Part shown: one piece after another, positions 16,641 to 29,900 of the stretch
How the letters are laid out: every line of letters begins with the position of its first letter
Position numbering within the stretch: position 1 is the stretch's first letter
Assembly (NCBI GenBank): GCA_029260755.1
Contig: JAJDCQ010000035.1
Location: 1 to 64,000, forward strand
Reading direction: 5' to 3'
Source of the DNA: Planctomycetota bacterium
GTDB lineage: Bacteria; Planctomycetota; J058; JAJDCQ01
DNA: 64,000 nt
Position numbers and translations under genes: made by a program
Notes under the pieces: generated by a model
What the model saw: only the letters and a program-made list of their open reading frames with translations
The model's database searches: none
Told to the model about the DNA's origin: nothing

Positions 16641-17465
16641 ACGGCTCCGACCCGGCTGCCCGCGCTGCTGCTGCTCCTCGCCGTGCCGCTCGTCGGCGCC
16701 GCTTGCTCCACCTCCTCGGCGCGGCCGCTCGCCCGGAGCGAGTGGACCGACGAGCTCGACCCGCCTCCCGAGGACGTGCCCTGGGCGGTCGTCGTCTATC
16801 AGCCGCGCGGCTCGGGAACCGCCGTCGGCACGGGTATCGTCGTCCACGACTGCGCCGAGCACGGCACCTACGTCCTCACGAGCTTCCATCTCGTGCGTTC
16901 CTCGTCCGACGCGCGCGTCTGGATGCCGGATCCCGAACGGCTCGTGAGCGACGACGACCCGGCCTGGCACGATCGCCACGAGGAGCTGGTCGCGGTCTCG
17001 GCCGAGATCGTCTTCCCGCCCGCGCTGCCCGACGACGGCGACGAGCTCGAGCCCGAGGAGCTCGACCGGATCCACTTCCAGCGGATCGTCCACCTCCACA
17101 CGACCGACTTCGCGATCCTGAGGGTCGAGGGCGGCGCCCGCGCCCCGGCTGCCCCGCTCCACCCCGGCGCGGAGATCGACCTGGAGAAGGGCTACCCCGT
17201 CGAGCTCGTCGCCACCGCGCCCGAGGGCTACCCGCATCGGCACTCGTTCGAGTGGTCGGAGCTCTACCCGCGCGAGGTGCGCCGGACCGGCCACTCGGGC
17301 GGCGCGATCCTGCTCGAGAACACCGGACGGCTCTTCGCGATGCTCTCGAGCGCCTACCCCGGCACCCGCCGCGTCTGGATTCGTCCCTCGATCGGGGAGA
17401 TGCGCGAGCTGCTCCACGACGCCGCCCTCGACTTCGTCCTCGATCCGGCGCCCGACTGCGACTGA
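16641..17465 (+). CDS. Trypsin-like serine protease lipoprotein, probable non-ATG start
   Basis: About 274 aa if translation begins at ACG 16641. The chymotrypsin-fold triad is visible as SFH (His), TTDFAILRV (Asp) and GHSGGAI (Ser). A lipobox, LVGAAC, is preceded in frame by PTRLPALLLLLAVP, a perfect lipoprotein signal. The first ATG/GTG in frame is GTG 16683, which would leave only seven residues before the cysteine. A rare start (ACG 16641 or CTG 16656) or a point change in a former ATG is therefore likely. It follows the anti-sigma gene by 15 nt and may process it or other envelope proteins. Confidence 0.75.
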   Translation, partial: TAPTRLPALLLLLAVPLVGAACSTSSARPLARSEWTDELDPPPEDVPWAVVVYQPRGSGTAVGTGIVVHDCAEHGTYVLTSFHLVRSSSDARVWMPDPERLVSDDDPAWHDRHEELVAVSAEIVFPPALPDDGDELEPEELDRIHFQRIVHLHTTDFAILRVEGGARAPAAPLHPGAEIDLEKGYPVELVATAPEGYPHRHSFEWSELYPREVRRTGHSGGAILLENTGRLFAMLSSAYPGTRRVWIRPSIGEMRELLHDAALDFVLDPAPDCD

Positions 17466-17546
17466 GCGCCTGTCTCGATACTCGGTCGGGGTGGGGTGGG
17501 TTCAGGCCGTTCGATCGGGGAACACGGCTCTTCTCGACGAACGGGG

Positions 17547-17690
17547 AACGATCCACAGATTACACAGATTACACAGATTTCGAGCTGCCGAAGACGGTCA
17601 TCCCTCGCCGCCGGCCGAGGCCCAAGCGTTCGGCAAGACCCGCGAGTCGCCCGCGGCTATCTGTGTAGTCTGTGTAATCTGTGGATCGTT
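17547..17690. repeat. Intergenic palindrome of 9-nt ACACAGATT units
   Basis: The left arm 17547-17579 contains ccacagatt, acacagatt, acacagatt. The right arm 17658-17690 is its near-perfect reverse complement (tatctgtgt, agtctgtgt, aatctgtgg), and both arms are bounded by AACGATCC / GGATCGTT. The loop is 78 bp. The whole 316-bp gap between the protease and enoyl-CoA hydratase genes holds nothing else I can support. Tyr-Thr-Asp and Ile-Thr-Gln peptide runs in this stretch are translations of the repeat. Confidence 0.85.
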
Positions 17691-17781
17691 TTTCTCGCGA
17701 CAGGAATCGCCCGCGACGATCGGTGAACTCTGCACCGTCAGCCTTTCGCCGAGCAGAGAGGTCTGCTCCAGAAGTAGCAGC

Positions 17782-18552
17782 TCACTCATCGCGCCAGCGA
17801 GGCGCCCGCTTCTCGAGGAACGCCTCGAGCCCCTCGACGTAGTCCCGGGTCGGGACGCTCTCCGCGGAGTAGAGCCTCGCCGCCTCGTCGCAGCCCTCGA
17901 GCGGAGGCAGCGCCCCCGCGATGCGGGTCGCCCGGCGGCACGCGCGGATCGCCGCGCCGCTGTGACGGGCGATCGTCTCGGCGAGGGCGCGGGCGCGCCC
18001 CGGCAACTCGTCGGCCGGACACGCCTCGTCGACGAGCCCGATCCGCGCGGCCGCCGCGCCGTCGATCGGCTCTCCGGTCAGGAGCAGGCGCCGCGCGTTC
18101 TTCGCGCCGATCTGCGCCGGGAGGAGCGCCGCGGCGAACGGGGCGAAGCAGCCGATCGCGATCTCGGGCTGGCCGAGCTTCGCGGTCTCGGCGGCGACGG
18201 CGAGGTCGCAGGCGGCGACGAGCTCGAGGCCGCCGCCGAGGCAGTCGCCGTGAATCGCCGCGACGCTGGCCGCGTCGAGCTCGAGCAGCCGGCCGATCAC
18301 CGCACGCATCGCGGCGAGCATGTCGTCCGCCTGGTCCGGGAGGTGCTCGCGGATGTCGGCGCCCGCCGAGAAGCGGGGTCCGGCCGCCCGGAGGATGACC
18401 GCGCGGGCGTCGCCGAGCGCGTCGGCGAGGGTCGCGTCGAGCTCCCGGAGCACCGCGATCGTCAGGACGTTCACCGGCGGGTGATCGATCGTCACCTCGA
18501 GGACGCGGCCGGCTCGCGCCGTCCGGATCGCCCCTCCTCTGGGTTCGCTCAT
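17782..18552 (-). CDS. Enoyl-CoA hydratase/isomerase family protein
   Basis: 256 aa crotonase fold. The oxyanion-hole segments are SAGADIREH and IHGDCLGGGLELVAACDLA. The motif GQPEIAIGCFAPFAAALLP resembles dienoyl-CoA hydratases of the cyclohexa-1,5-diene-carbonyl-CoA hydratase group, a degradation step for aromatic compounds, but no other such gene is near. General enoyl-CoA hydration is therefore the safe call. It lies 43 nt downstream of the large kinase gene on the same strand. Confidence 0.85.
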   Translation of the reverse strand: MSEPRGGAIRTARAGRVLEVTIDHPPVNVLTIAVLRELDATLADALGDARAVILRAAGPRFSAGADIREHLPDQADDMLAAMRAVIGRLLELDAASVAAIHGDCLGGGLELVAACDLAVAAETAKLGQPEIAIGCFAPFAAALLPAQIGAKNARRLLLTGEPIDGAAAARIGLVDEACPADELPGRARALAETIARHSGAAIRACRRATRIAGALPPLEGCDEAARLYSAESVPTRDYVEGLEAFLEKRAPRWRDE

Positions 18553-18595
18553 CGATCGTTCCTCCCGCGGCGGTCGTCGGGCCGCGCCTCGCGCC

Positions 18596-22297
<3,702 letters not shown>

Positions 22298-22410
22298 GAT
22301 CGGCGACGCAGCGCGTCGAGCGCAACCGAGGTCACCTCGCGGTGGATGCGAGGAGAAGTCGGAACTCGGCGGCGCGCCGCGGGTGGACGGGGAAGGGGAG
22401 CGGGCCAGCG

Positions 22411-25062
22411 GTGAAGGACTTCGACGAGCACGATCCCGTCGCGGCGGCGTGGGAGGCGGCGTTCGGCCGACGGCGGAGCGCGGCGGCGCGACCGACTCCG
22501 ACTCCGACTCCGACTCCGACTCCGACTCCGACTCCACCGGCGTCCGGGAAGCCGAACTGGGCCCCGGCACCGAGGCCTGTGCCCGTGCCGGCTCCGGCCG
22601 CCGTGCCGACGGACGCGCGACGGGTTCCCCAGGTCCGGAAGGTCCCCCGGCGCCCGACGGTGGTCACCCGCCGGATCCTCGGGAGCGCGAGCGCTCCCCG
22701 GGAGGGCCTCTCCCGGTCGGCCGTGATCCTGATCGTCTCGCTCGCGGGGCACCTCATCGCCGCCCTCTTCCTCCTCGCGTGGGTCGTGTCGCAGCCGGCG
22801 CCCGACGACGAGGCGGTCGTCTACGTGACCCTCACGCCGCCGATGCCGGTCGACCCCGACCTCCGGCAGGCGCCGGTCGAGCTCGCCGGATTCGCCGAGC
22901 CGCTTCCCGAGGATGGGGTCCCGGTCGAGGTGGAGGAGGCGAGCGACCACGTCGAGACGCCCGACGAGGAGGAGAGGCCGAACCTGGCGAAGGGCAGCCT
23001 CGACGGGCGGAGCCTCGAGCCGGCGCCCGACGATGGCGAGACCGAGGACGCGGGCGTGATCGGCGTCGGCGGCGGCGAGGCCGCCGGCACGTTCGGCGTC
23101 GCCGACGGCGGCGGCCTGATCGAGAGCTCGATCGGCCACGGGGCGCGCGAGGGGCTGCGCCGCTTCCGGGCGGAGGGGCTCGACGTCGTGATCCTCTTCG
23201 ACACGACGGCGAGCATGGCCCACGCGATCGACGGGGCGAAGCGCAACATCAAGTCGATCTTGAAGCTGACCGGAGAGCTGGTGCCCGACGTCCGGTTCGG
23301 CATCGTCACATACGGCTCGCAGGTGCGTGACGTCGTCGCCCTCACCGCCGACCGCGCGATCGTCGAGGAGGGCATCGAACGGCAGCTCCCGGTCACCGGC
23401 GGCGGGACCGACTGGGCCGCGCTCGGGCAGGCGCTCGAGCTCGCCCTCTCGAGGATGAGCTGGCGGCCCGGAGCGTGGCGGAGCGTGATCGTGATCGGCG
23501 ACGTGCCGGCCCATCCGACCAAGCGGGCGTCGATCCTCGGCAGGCTCTCGACCGAGGCGTCCGGCGACGAGCGCCTCGTCCTCTCGACGATCAGCTCGAG
23601 CGTGGCCGGCACCCTCGTTCCGACCTACGGAGAGCTCGCCGCGGCGGGAAGGGGCGAGGCGCTCCGGCTCGAGGGCGCGCAGTCGATCGGACGAACGCTC
23701 GTCCGCCTCTCGTTCGGACCCGAGGTCGGCGCCGAGGTCGACCGCTGGGTCGAGGAGAACGAGTGGGAGGCGGCGAAGCGCTACGGGTTCGAGATCGCCG
23801 AGCACCGGCTCCTCGCGATCGGATCGGACACGACGCGTGCCCCCGAGGTCCGGCTCGACGCGATCACGACCTCGCTGAAGCGCCACGGGAGCCAGGGCGC
23901 ACAGCAGGCCCTCCTCGACCTCCTGGCCGCGCAGCCGGAGCTGATGCGCGAGCCGTTGACGCCGGATCGGCTGGCCGAGGCTCTGCGCCTGGCGCTCCCC
24001 GAGAGCCTCGATTCGGCCACCCGCCGCGCCGTCGTCCTCGAGCGGTTCATCCGGCAGGCGAGCCACGTGCCGCACTACCGTCTCGGTCGGCCGCTCGCGC
24101 GCATCCTCGAGCTGGACGAGGAGACGCGCGCCGGGACCGGCTTCGACGATCCGAGGGTGACCACGACGGTCATCCGGACCCTCGCCCGGGTCGGCGGCGG
24201 CCGGGCGGGGCGCGCGCTCGTCGATGCGATCGGTCGGGACGCTTCCGCCGTCGACGACGTCACGTTGCTCGAGGCGCTCGTGACGGCGCCCTCCCCCGAG
24301 ATGCGCGACGTCATCCTCGACCGGATGGAGGGCGACCCCGGCTTCGCCGAGCGGTGCCTCAGCGCGTCGGACCCGCGCGCGCGAGCGGCGGTCGGCGCCC
24401 TGATCATCCGGCGTCTCGCGGCGAGCGAGGGCGGCGTCGAGGATGACGAGCGGCTGGCCCACCTCGCGGGGCTCCCCGCCGAGACGCTCGCCGACGCGTT
24501 TCACACCGCGTTCGCGATCGCGTCCCACGACGCGGAGGAGCAGGGGGTCGGCGCCGTCCTGAGCGAGGTCGGCGCGCGACTCGGGGCGTCCGCGTTCGAG
24601 GAGCTCGTCCTCGAGTCGCGCCTGTCGCTCGACGTGCTCCTCTCGATCGAGGCGGCCCGGCCCACCGACGGGGCGCGCGGCGTCCTCGACGTCGTCGCCG
24701 GACGCCTCGAGGAGGCGAGCTCGAGCGAGCTCCGGAAGCTGCTCCGTCGCGTTCACGCGACGAGCGACGCCGCCCGGACCGAGCTCGCCGCCCGACTCAT
24801 CCCCGCCCTCGAGCGCACCGACGGCGCTCGCCGGCGCGACCTCTTCCGCCTGTTCGCGCCGGCGGTCGACGCGCGCGGCCTCGACCTGCTCGTCCGGTCG
24901 CTCCGCTGGGATCGACACCGGTTGATGGAGCCGGCGATCGCGGCGTTGCGGCGCGTGACCGGCTTCCCGTTCCCGAAGAAGAAGCGCGGCGGCTCCGCGC
25001 GGGAGCGGCAGATCCTCGAGATCGAGTGGTGGTGGGAGCAGAACCGTCACGAGTGGGAATGA
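22411..25062 (+). CDS. Membrane VWA-domain protein with HEAT repeats
   Basis: 883 aa from GTG 22411, which follows GGAAGGGGAG by 10 nt; an ATG at 22342 is possible. It has a short cytoplasmic N-terminus with a Pro-Thr run, then a transmembrane helix at about 104-127 (SRSAVILIVSLAGHLIAALF). A VWA domain covers about 255-430 with a variant MIDAS, DTTAS (Thr for the first Ser), and the GGGTDWAA segment. HEAT-like repeats fill about 490-883, ending in a Trp-rich motif (EIEWWWEQNRHEW) similar to that of the first HEAT protein in this window. A metal-dependent adhesion or scaffold role is inferred. Confidence 0.85.
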   Translation: MKDFDEHDPVAAAWEAAFGRRRSAAARPTPTPTPTPTPTPTPPASGKPNWAPAPRPVPVPAPAAVPTDARRVPQVRKVPRRPTVVTRRILGSASAPREGLSRSAVILIVSLAGHLIAALFLLAWVVSQPAPDDEAVVYVTLTPPMPVDPDLRQAPVELAGFAEPLPEDGVPVEVEEASDHVETPDEEERPNLAKGSLDGRSLEPAPDDGETEDAGVIGVGGGEAAGTFGVADGGGLIESSIGHGAREGLRRFRAEGLDVVILFDTTASMAHAIDGAKRNIKSILKLTGELVPDVRFGIVTYGSQVRDVVALTADRAIVEEGIERQLPVTGGGTDWAALGQALELALSRMSWRPGAWRSVIVIGDVPAHPTKRASILGRLSTEASGDERLVLSTISSSVAGTLVPTYGELAAAGRGEALRLEGAQSIGRTLVRLSFGPEVGAEVDRWVEENEWEAAKRYGFEIAEHRLLAIGSDTTRAPEVRLDAITTSLKRHGSQGAQQALLDLLAAQPELMREPLTPDRLAEALRLALPESLDSATRRAVVLERFIRQASHVPHYRLGRPLARILELDEETRAGTGFDDPRVTTTVIRTLARVGGGRAGRALVDAIGRDASAVDDVTLLEALVTAPSPEMRDVILDRMEGDPGFAERCLSASDPRARAAVGALIIRRLAASEGGVEDDERLAHLAGLPAETLADAFHTAFAIASHDAEEQGVGAVLSEVGARLGASAFEELVLESRLSLDVLLSIEAARPTDGARGVLDVVAGRLEEASSSELRKLLRRVHATSDAARTELAARLIPALERTDGARRRDLFRLFAPAVDARGLDLLVRSLRWDRHRLMEPAIAALRRVTGFPFPKKKRGGSARERQILEIEWWWEQNRHEWE
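22492..22533 (+). repeat. (CCGACT)7 hexanucleotide repeat
   Basis: Seven perfect copies of CCGACT encode the Pro-Thr run of the VWA protein. Copy changes would preserve frame and only alter linker length. The opposite strand reads Glu-Ser repeats, which causes a false N-terminal extension of the divergent kinase. Confidence 0.9.
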
Positions 25063-25075
25063 CGGCTCGCCCGCC

Positions 25076-26773
25076 TCAGTAGACCTTCTTCTTCTCCACG
25101 GGCTTCGCCGGCTTCGCGGGCCTCGCGGGCGGCGGCCCGTCGATCCGGATCGGCCGCCGGGCGAGGTCCTCCTGCCCATACGCGTCGATCGTGCGGACGG
25201 TCAGGGTGTGCCACCCCGGCCCGGGTGAGGTCGCGATGGCGCCCTCCCAGAGATGGGCCGAGGGGCGCGGCTTCGGGAGCGGGCGCCAGGGGCGGCCCTC
25301 GAGCTTCTCCTCCGCGGCGGCGAGCAGCTTCGTCTCCGCCGCGTGCATCGCCGCGTAGGCGGGGTCGGGTCGCTCGTCGGTCACGTGGGCGAGCTCGCGC
25401 CACGGGCCCTCGTCGTTCCAGCGCATCCCGACCTTCGACCGGGCGCTGCCGCCGAAGACGTTCACGACGACCTTCGTTCCGATGACGGCGCCCTCGGCGA
25501 GCGCGCTCGGCGCGTGGATCGCCATCTGGAACTCGTCGGGTCGCCGGGACGCCTTGAACCGGATCGAATACTCGTTCCCCGAGAACGAGGCGATCGAGTA
25601 GCCGTTCGGGGCGCCGTCGCGCATCGTCGTGTGCGGGATCCCGAGGGCGTCGGGCGCGCCCGTCCACCAGCTCCCGCAGACGGTCACGTTGATCAGGTGG
25701 TGGTGCGGCTCCTTCCCGCGCCAGCCGTCGTCCTCGTCGAGGTAGACGTTCTCCTGGAAGTGGGTGTGGCCCGAGACGGACATCGCGTAGGACCGCTTCT
25801 CGAGCAGCCGGTAGAGCTGGCTCCGATCGCGGACGCCCGGGATCGGAATGTGCATCGCGACGACGACGAGGCGGTCGTCGGGGACGAGCGCCAGATCGTT
25901 CTCGACGAACGCGAGCTGCTGCGCGCCGATCCCGCCCGCGTAGGTGCCGCGGGGGCGTTCCTTGGTCGGGCCGAGCCAGTCGACGTCGTCGAGGACGATG
26001 AAGTGGACGGGGCCCCAGTCGAACGCGTAGTAGGACGGACCGAACCAGCGCTCGTAGGTCTCGTCGGACCAGCGGTCCTCCTTCGCGCCTCGGTTGAGGT
26101 CGTGGTTTCCGATCACGTGCCACCACGGGACGCCGATGAGCGCCGTCGTCTCGGTCATGTCGCGAAGGACCGAGAGGTCGTCGAAGACGATGTCGCCGAG
26201 CGTGATCCCGAACGCGCCGTCCCAGCCGATCAGCTCGGCGACGACGTCGCGGGCGATGTAGTCGACCTCCCGGCGGTCGCGCGGCTGCGGGTCGCCGAAG
26301 AGGAGCGCCCGGAAGTCGTCGGGCTCGCTCTGCGGGCGGAGGGCGAAATCGATCGAGCTCGGGAGCGGCCCGGTCGGCGACACGCCGCGGAAGCGAGACT
26401 TCGGGCTGCCGGTCGGCTTGTGGCTGTAGTAGAAGACGGGCGTGTTCACCCCGGTCACCGGCGTCATCCATCCGCGAGGCTTCACCACGAAGAACGTCGT
26501 GTCGTCGGGGTCGACGAGAGGAAGGCGCCACCGCCCATCCGGATCGGTGACGACCACCTCCCGCTGGTTGCTCACCGAGACGCCGCCGATCCCCTCCTCG
26601 CCCCGGTCGCGGTCGCCGTCGCCGTCACGGTCGTGGAAGACGAAGCCGGTCGCATGAGTCGGCGGCGGGGCGCTCACTGTCGGCGAGGCCTGCGCCAGGA
26701 CGACGAGGGCGACGGCGAGCGCGGCGCTCCCCGGGGCGATCCAAAGGCGACGGCGCAAGGCGAAGCTCCTCAT
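25076..26773 (-). CDS. Secreted calcineurin-like phosphoesterase with SdrD-type N-terminal domain
   Basis: 565 aa from ATG 26773. Upstream in-frame codons (Met-Val-Lys-Ile-Leu-Asp) come from the neighbouring palindrome and are excluded. A signal peptide (about 1-33) is followed by an SdrD-B-like beta domain (FVFHDRDGDGDRDRGEEGI, WRLPLVD). The metallophosphoesterase core shows GDPQP, LGDIVFDD, GNHD, HIPIP and SGHTH, giving the dimetal ligands. A C-terminal beta region (about 400-565) and a Lys-rich tail follow. It is probably an exported phosphodiesterase; the substrate is unknown. Convergent with the VWA gene, 13 nt apart. Confidence 0.9.
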   Translation of the reverse strand: MRSFALRRRLWIAPGSAALAVALVVLAQASPTVSAPPPTHATGFVFHDRDGDGDRDRGEEGIGGVSVSNQREVVVTDPDGRWRLPLVDPDDTTFFVVKPRGWMTPVTGVNTPVFYYSHKPTGSPKSRFRGVSPTGPLPSSIDFALRPQSEPDDFRALLFGDPQPRDRREVDYIARDVVAELIGWDGAFGITLGDIVFDDLSVLRDMTETTALIGVPWWHVIGNHDLNRGAKEDRWSDETYERWFGPSYYAFDWGPVHFIVLDDVDWLGPTKERPRGTYAGGIGAQQLAFVENDLALVPDDRLVVVAMHIPIPGVRDRSQLYRLLEKRSYAMSVSGHTHFQENVYLDEDDGWRGKEPHHHLINVTVCGSWWTGAPDALGIPHTTMRDGAPNGYSIASFSGNEYSIRFKASRRPDEFQMAIHAPSALAEGAVIGTKVVVNVFGGSARSKVGMRWNDEGPWRELAHVTDERPDPAYAAMHAAETKLLAAAEEKLEGRPWRPLPKPRPSAHLWEGAIATSPGPGWHTLTVRTIDAYGQEDLARRPIRIDGPPPARPAKPAKPVEKKKVY

Positions 26774-26813
26774 CAAGGGCCACTCACAAAGCCAACGGCG
26801 GCAAACACTTCTC

Positions 26814-26890
26814 CCCCCAGGGGTCAGGTCCAGTATTTTTACCATTTGAGCGCCTAAATGCTAAAGATACTGGACCTGACCCCTTGGGGT
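26814..26890. repeat. REP-like palindrome (GGGGTCAGGTCCAGTAT family)
   Basis: The arms GGGGTCAGGTCCAGTAT (from 26820) and ATACTGGACCTGACCCC (to 26883) extend with few mismatches through TTTA(C/G)CATT on one side and AAATG(C/G)TAAA on the other. The loop is short (around 26847-26855). It lies between the phosphoesterase start and the end of the TPR kinase, so it could act as a transcription barrier or be a mobile REP-type element. The rest of 26774-26929 is empty. Confidence 0.85.
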
Positions 26891-26929
26891 GTAAGCGCCC
26901 TTGGTGCAGGGTGTTGGGGTTGGGGCTCG

Positions 26930-29900
26930 TCAGCGCTTCATCTTGGCGATGGTGGCCTGGAACGCTTCGTCCTCGGCCAGTGCGGCGAAGGCGGGCTGCT
27001 TCGCGGCGATCTCGGGGCGGTCGAAGCCCAGGTCGGCCGCCTCCGCGAGCAGCTCGAGGACCTTCGCGCGGGCTTCGCCTTCGAGGGCGCCGTCGTCGCC
27101 TCGAGCGAGGCGGGCCCGGACGATGGCGAGGTTGAACGTGTCGGCCGCGGCCCGATGCCGGGTCTTGGCGTCGCTCCGGGGGTTCTTCGCGAGGCGCGCC
27201 TCGAGGTCTCTTCCCGCCTGCTCATCGCGACGGAGCTGGAAGCTGGCCGTGGCCCGCGCGCCGAGGAGGTTCTCCTCGAGCGACTCGGGGAGCCGCGCGT
27301 CGCGGTCGGCGCCGAGGACGGCGAGGAGCGCCAGGCCGGCGTCCGCCCAGTCCCACGCGCGGGTCGGCTCGTTCCCGCGGAGATCGCGTTTGGCGAGCAT
27401 GTCGCATTGCGCGGTGAAGGCTCCGAGGTGCAGCGCGAGCGTCCGATCGAGCGGTTCGCCCGGCGAGGTCTCCCGTCGTGATCGGCCCAGCGCTGCGAGC
27501 GCGCGGACGAGACGAAGGGCCCAGTCGCGAACATCGAAGAGGAGCCCCCGCTCCTCCGGGACGGCTCGCGCCGGGAGCCGTGCGAACCCCTCCCAGGCGA
27601 CGTCCGGGTGATCGGACTCGATCGCGGCGATGATGAGCGAGAAGCGCACCTGCGAGGTGAGGGCCGGGTCGGCGCCGGCGGGCATGCGGCGGTCCGCCTC
27701 GAGGAGGCGCTCGACCGCCTCGCCGGCGCGCCCTCGATCGAGGAGGACGAGTCCCGCCTTGAGGCTCGGCGCCTGGTAGGCCGGCGCCATCTCGGCGGCG
27801 CGGTCGAGGCGCGCGATCCCCTCGTCGTCGCGCCCGAGCTTCACGAGCTCCTCACCGATGTGGAGCTGGAGGACGGCCACCATCTCCGGCGGCTGGAGCG
27901 GGGCGAGGAGGCGCTCCGCCTCGAGGAAGTCGTCGACCGCGAGCGCGCGGCGGCCGGCCTTCTTCCGCGCAATGCCACGGTACCAGTGGGTCGTCCCGAG
28001 CTGAGCTCGGATCTCGGGCCCCGGACCGAGCAGCTCGAGCGCCTCGCCGAGCCGCGCCTCGATCGCCTGATACTCCTCGTCGTGGAGGTCGACGCCGGCG
28101 CCGACGCGCTCCATCACGACGACCTCGTACGCCGCGTGGCCCTCGGCGAGGTGCGGGTGCTCGCGAACGAGTCGCTCTCCGAGCGCGAGCGACGCGTCCG
28201 AGGTCGGATCGAGGTGGATCGCGGCGATCATCGCGAAGGGGTCGTCGGGCGCGAGCTCGCTCGCGAGGGTCAACCACCGGCGGGCTTCAGCGGGGATCGA
28301 CGACAGGTCTCCGCTCTCCTCGATCGACTCGCGTCGCAGGATCTGGCCGAGGATGACGAGGGCGTGCGGGCTGCCGCGCACGCCCTCGCCGGTCTGGTCG
28401 AAGGCGGCGACGCACGCCTCGTGGGCGCGGACGAGCGCGTCCTGAGCGGACGCGCTCCGGTCGATTCGGTAGCGCGCCTTCGCGAGCTCGATCCAGGCCT
28501 CGACGAAGCCCGGATCGGTCGCGACCGCCTTCTCGAGCGGTGGGAGGATCCGGTCGCGGATCGTCGCGTCGTCGATGTTGCGATGGACCAGGCCCGCGAC
28601 ACGCAGGTACGGGACGGTCGCGGCCGCCCGGGCGGCGGCGACTCGAGCCGCCTCCGCCTCGGCCGCCCGCGTCGCCTCGGCGAGGCGCGCCGCCTCGGCG
28701 TCGGCCTCGCGCCGCTCACGGGCTCGCTCGGCCTCGCTCCGGCGCCTCTCCTCCTCGGCGTGGGCGGCCGCCTCGGCGAGCTCCGCCCGCTCCTCGGCGG
28801 CGCGGAGACGCTCGCCGGTCTGGCGCGAGAGGATCACGCCGATGACGCCGCTCGCGATGAGCGCGACCGCGAGCACGCCGACCGCGGTGGAGATGACCCC
28901 CGGATGCCGGCCGGCCCACTTGAGCGCCCGGCGGAGCGGACCTTCGGGGAGGGCAGAGACCGGTCGCCCCTCGAGGTAGGCGGTCAGGTCGTCGGCGAGC
29001 GCGGCGACGGACGGGTAGCGCGCGTCGGGGTCCTTCTCGAGGGCGCGCAGGGCGATCGCGTCGAGCTCGCGCGGGACGGCGCGGCCGCGCGGGGCCGCCG
29101 ACCGCGGCGGGACGACCGGGTCCATGATGAGGGCGCGGATCGTGCCCATGGCCGTCTTGCCGACGAACGGAGGACGGCCGGTGACCGTCTCGTACAGGAT
29201 CGCGCCGAGCGCCCAGACGTCGGCGCGGGTGTCGACGCTCGCGGCGTCGTCGGCCTGCTCGGGCGCCATGTAGCTCGGCGTTCCGATCGTGGCGCCCTCG
29301 CCGGTGAGGCGCGCGTCCTCGGGAGCGGTGGCGTCGGCGTCGCCGGGCGCCGAGGCGCTGCTCGCCGACGCCGGACCGAACGCGACGGCCGGGTCGTCGG
29401 GGTCGTCGAGGCGACGCGCGAGGCCCCAGTCCATCACGAGCACCTCGCCGAAGTCGCCCGTCATGACGTTGTCGGGCTTGAGGTCGCGGTGGATCACGCC
29501 CCGGTCGTGCGCGTAGGCGACCGCCTCGCAGACCTTGAGGAGCATCCGGACGAGCGCCGGTAGTCCGGGGCCGGCGTCCGGCGCGCGCGCCGCGCGGAGG
29601 ACGTCGCGGAGCGAGCGCCCGGGGACGAGGCGCATCGTGAAGTACTCGGTCCCGTCAGCCTCGCGCCCGACCTCGTAGACCGGAACGATGTTGGGGTGCT
29701 CGAGCTGGCCGGTGATCCGCGCCTCGCGGAGGAACCGCTCGCGGACGGCCGCGGGAACGGATCGGTCCGACAGGATGACCTTCTTCGCGACGTCGCGGCC
29801 GACCGACGAATCCCGGACGCGCAGCACCTGACCCATCCCGCCGCGGCCGAGCTCGTCGACGACCTCGTAGCGCGATCCGCTCATGGCCGAGGCATACGCC

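Noticed and set aside
13179..17417. 1412-codon minus-strand frame across the sigma/anti-sigma region
   Set aside because: No domain or start signal; the plus strand has an ECF sigma factor, ZAS motif and protease triad.
17491..17780. Plus-strand ORFs with Tyr-Thr-Asp or Ile-Thr-Gln runs
   Set aside because: They translate the 9-nt palindromic units and have no other support.
22298..22570. N-terminal extension of the 18596-22297 kinase with a Glu-Ser run
   Set aside because: The extension is the reverse reading of the (CCGACT)7 repeat and overlaps the divergent VWA gene; ATG 22297 is more sensible.
26774..26845. N-terminal extension of the phosphoesterase starting Met-Val-Lys-Ile-Leu-Asp
   Set aside because: It derives from the palindrome, and the same peptide appears from the other arm on the opposite strand. 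The signal peptide begins at 26773.
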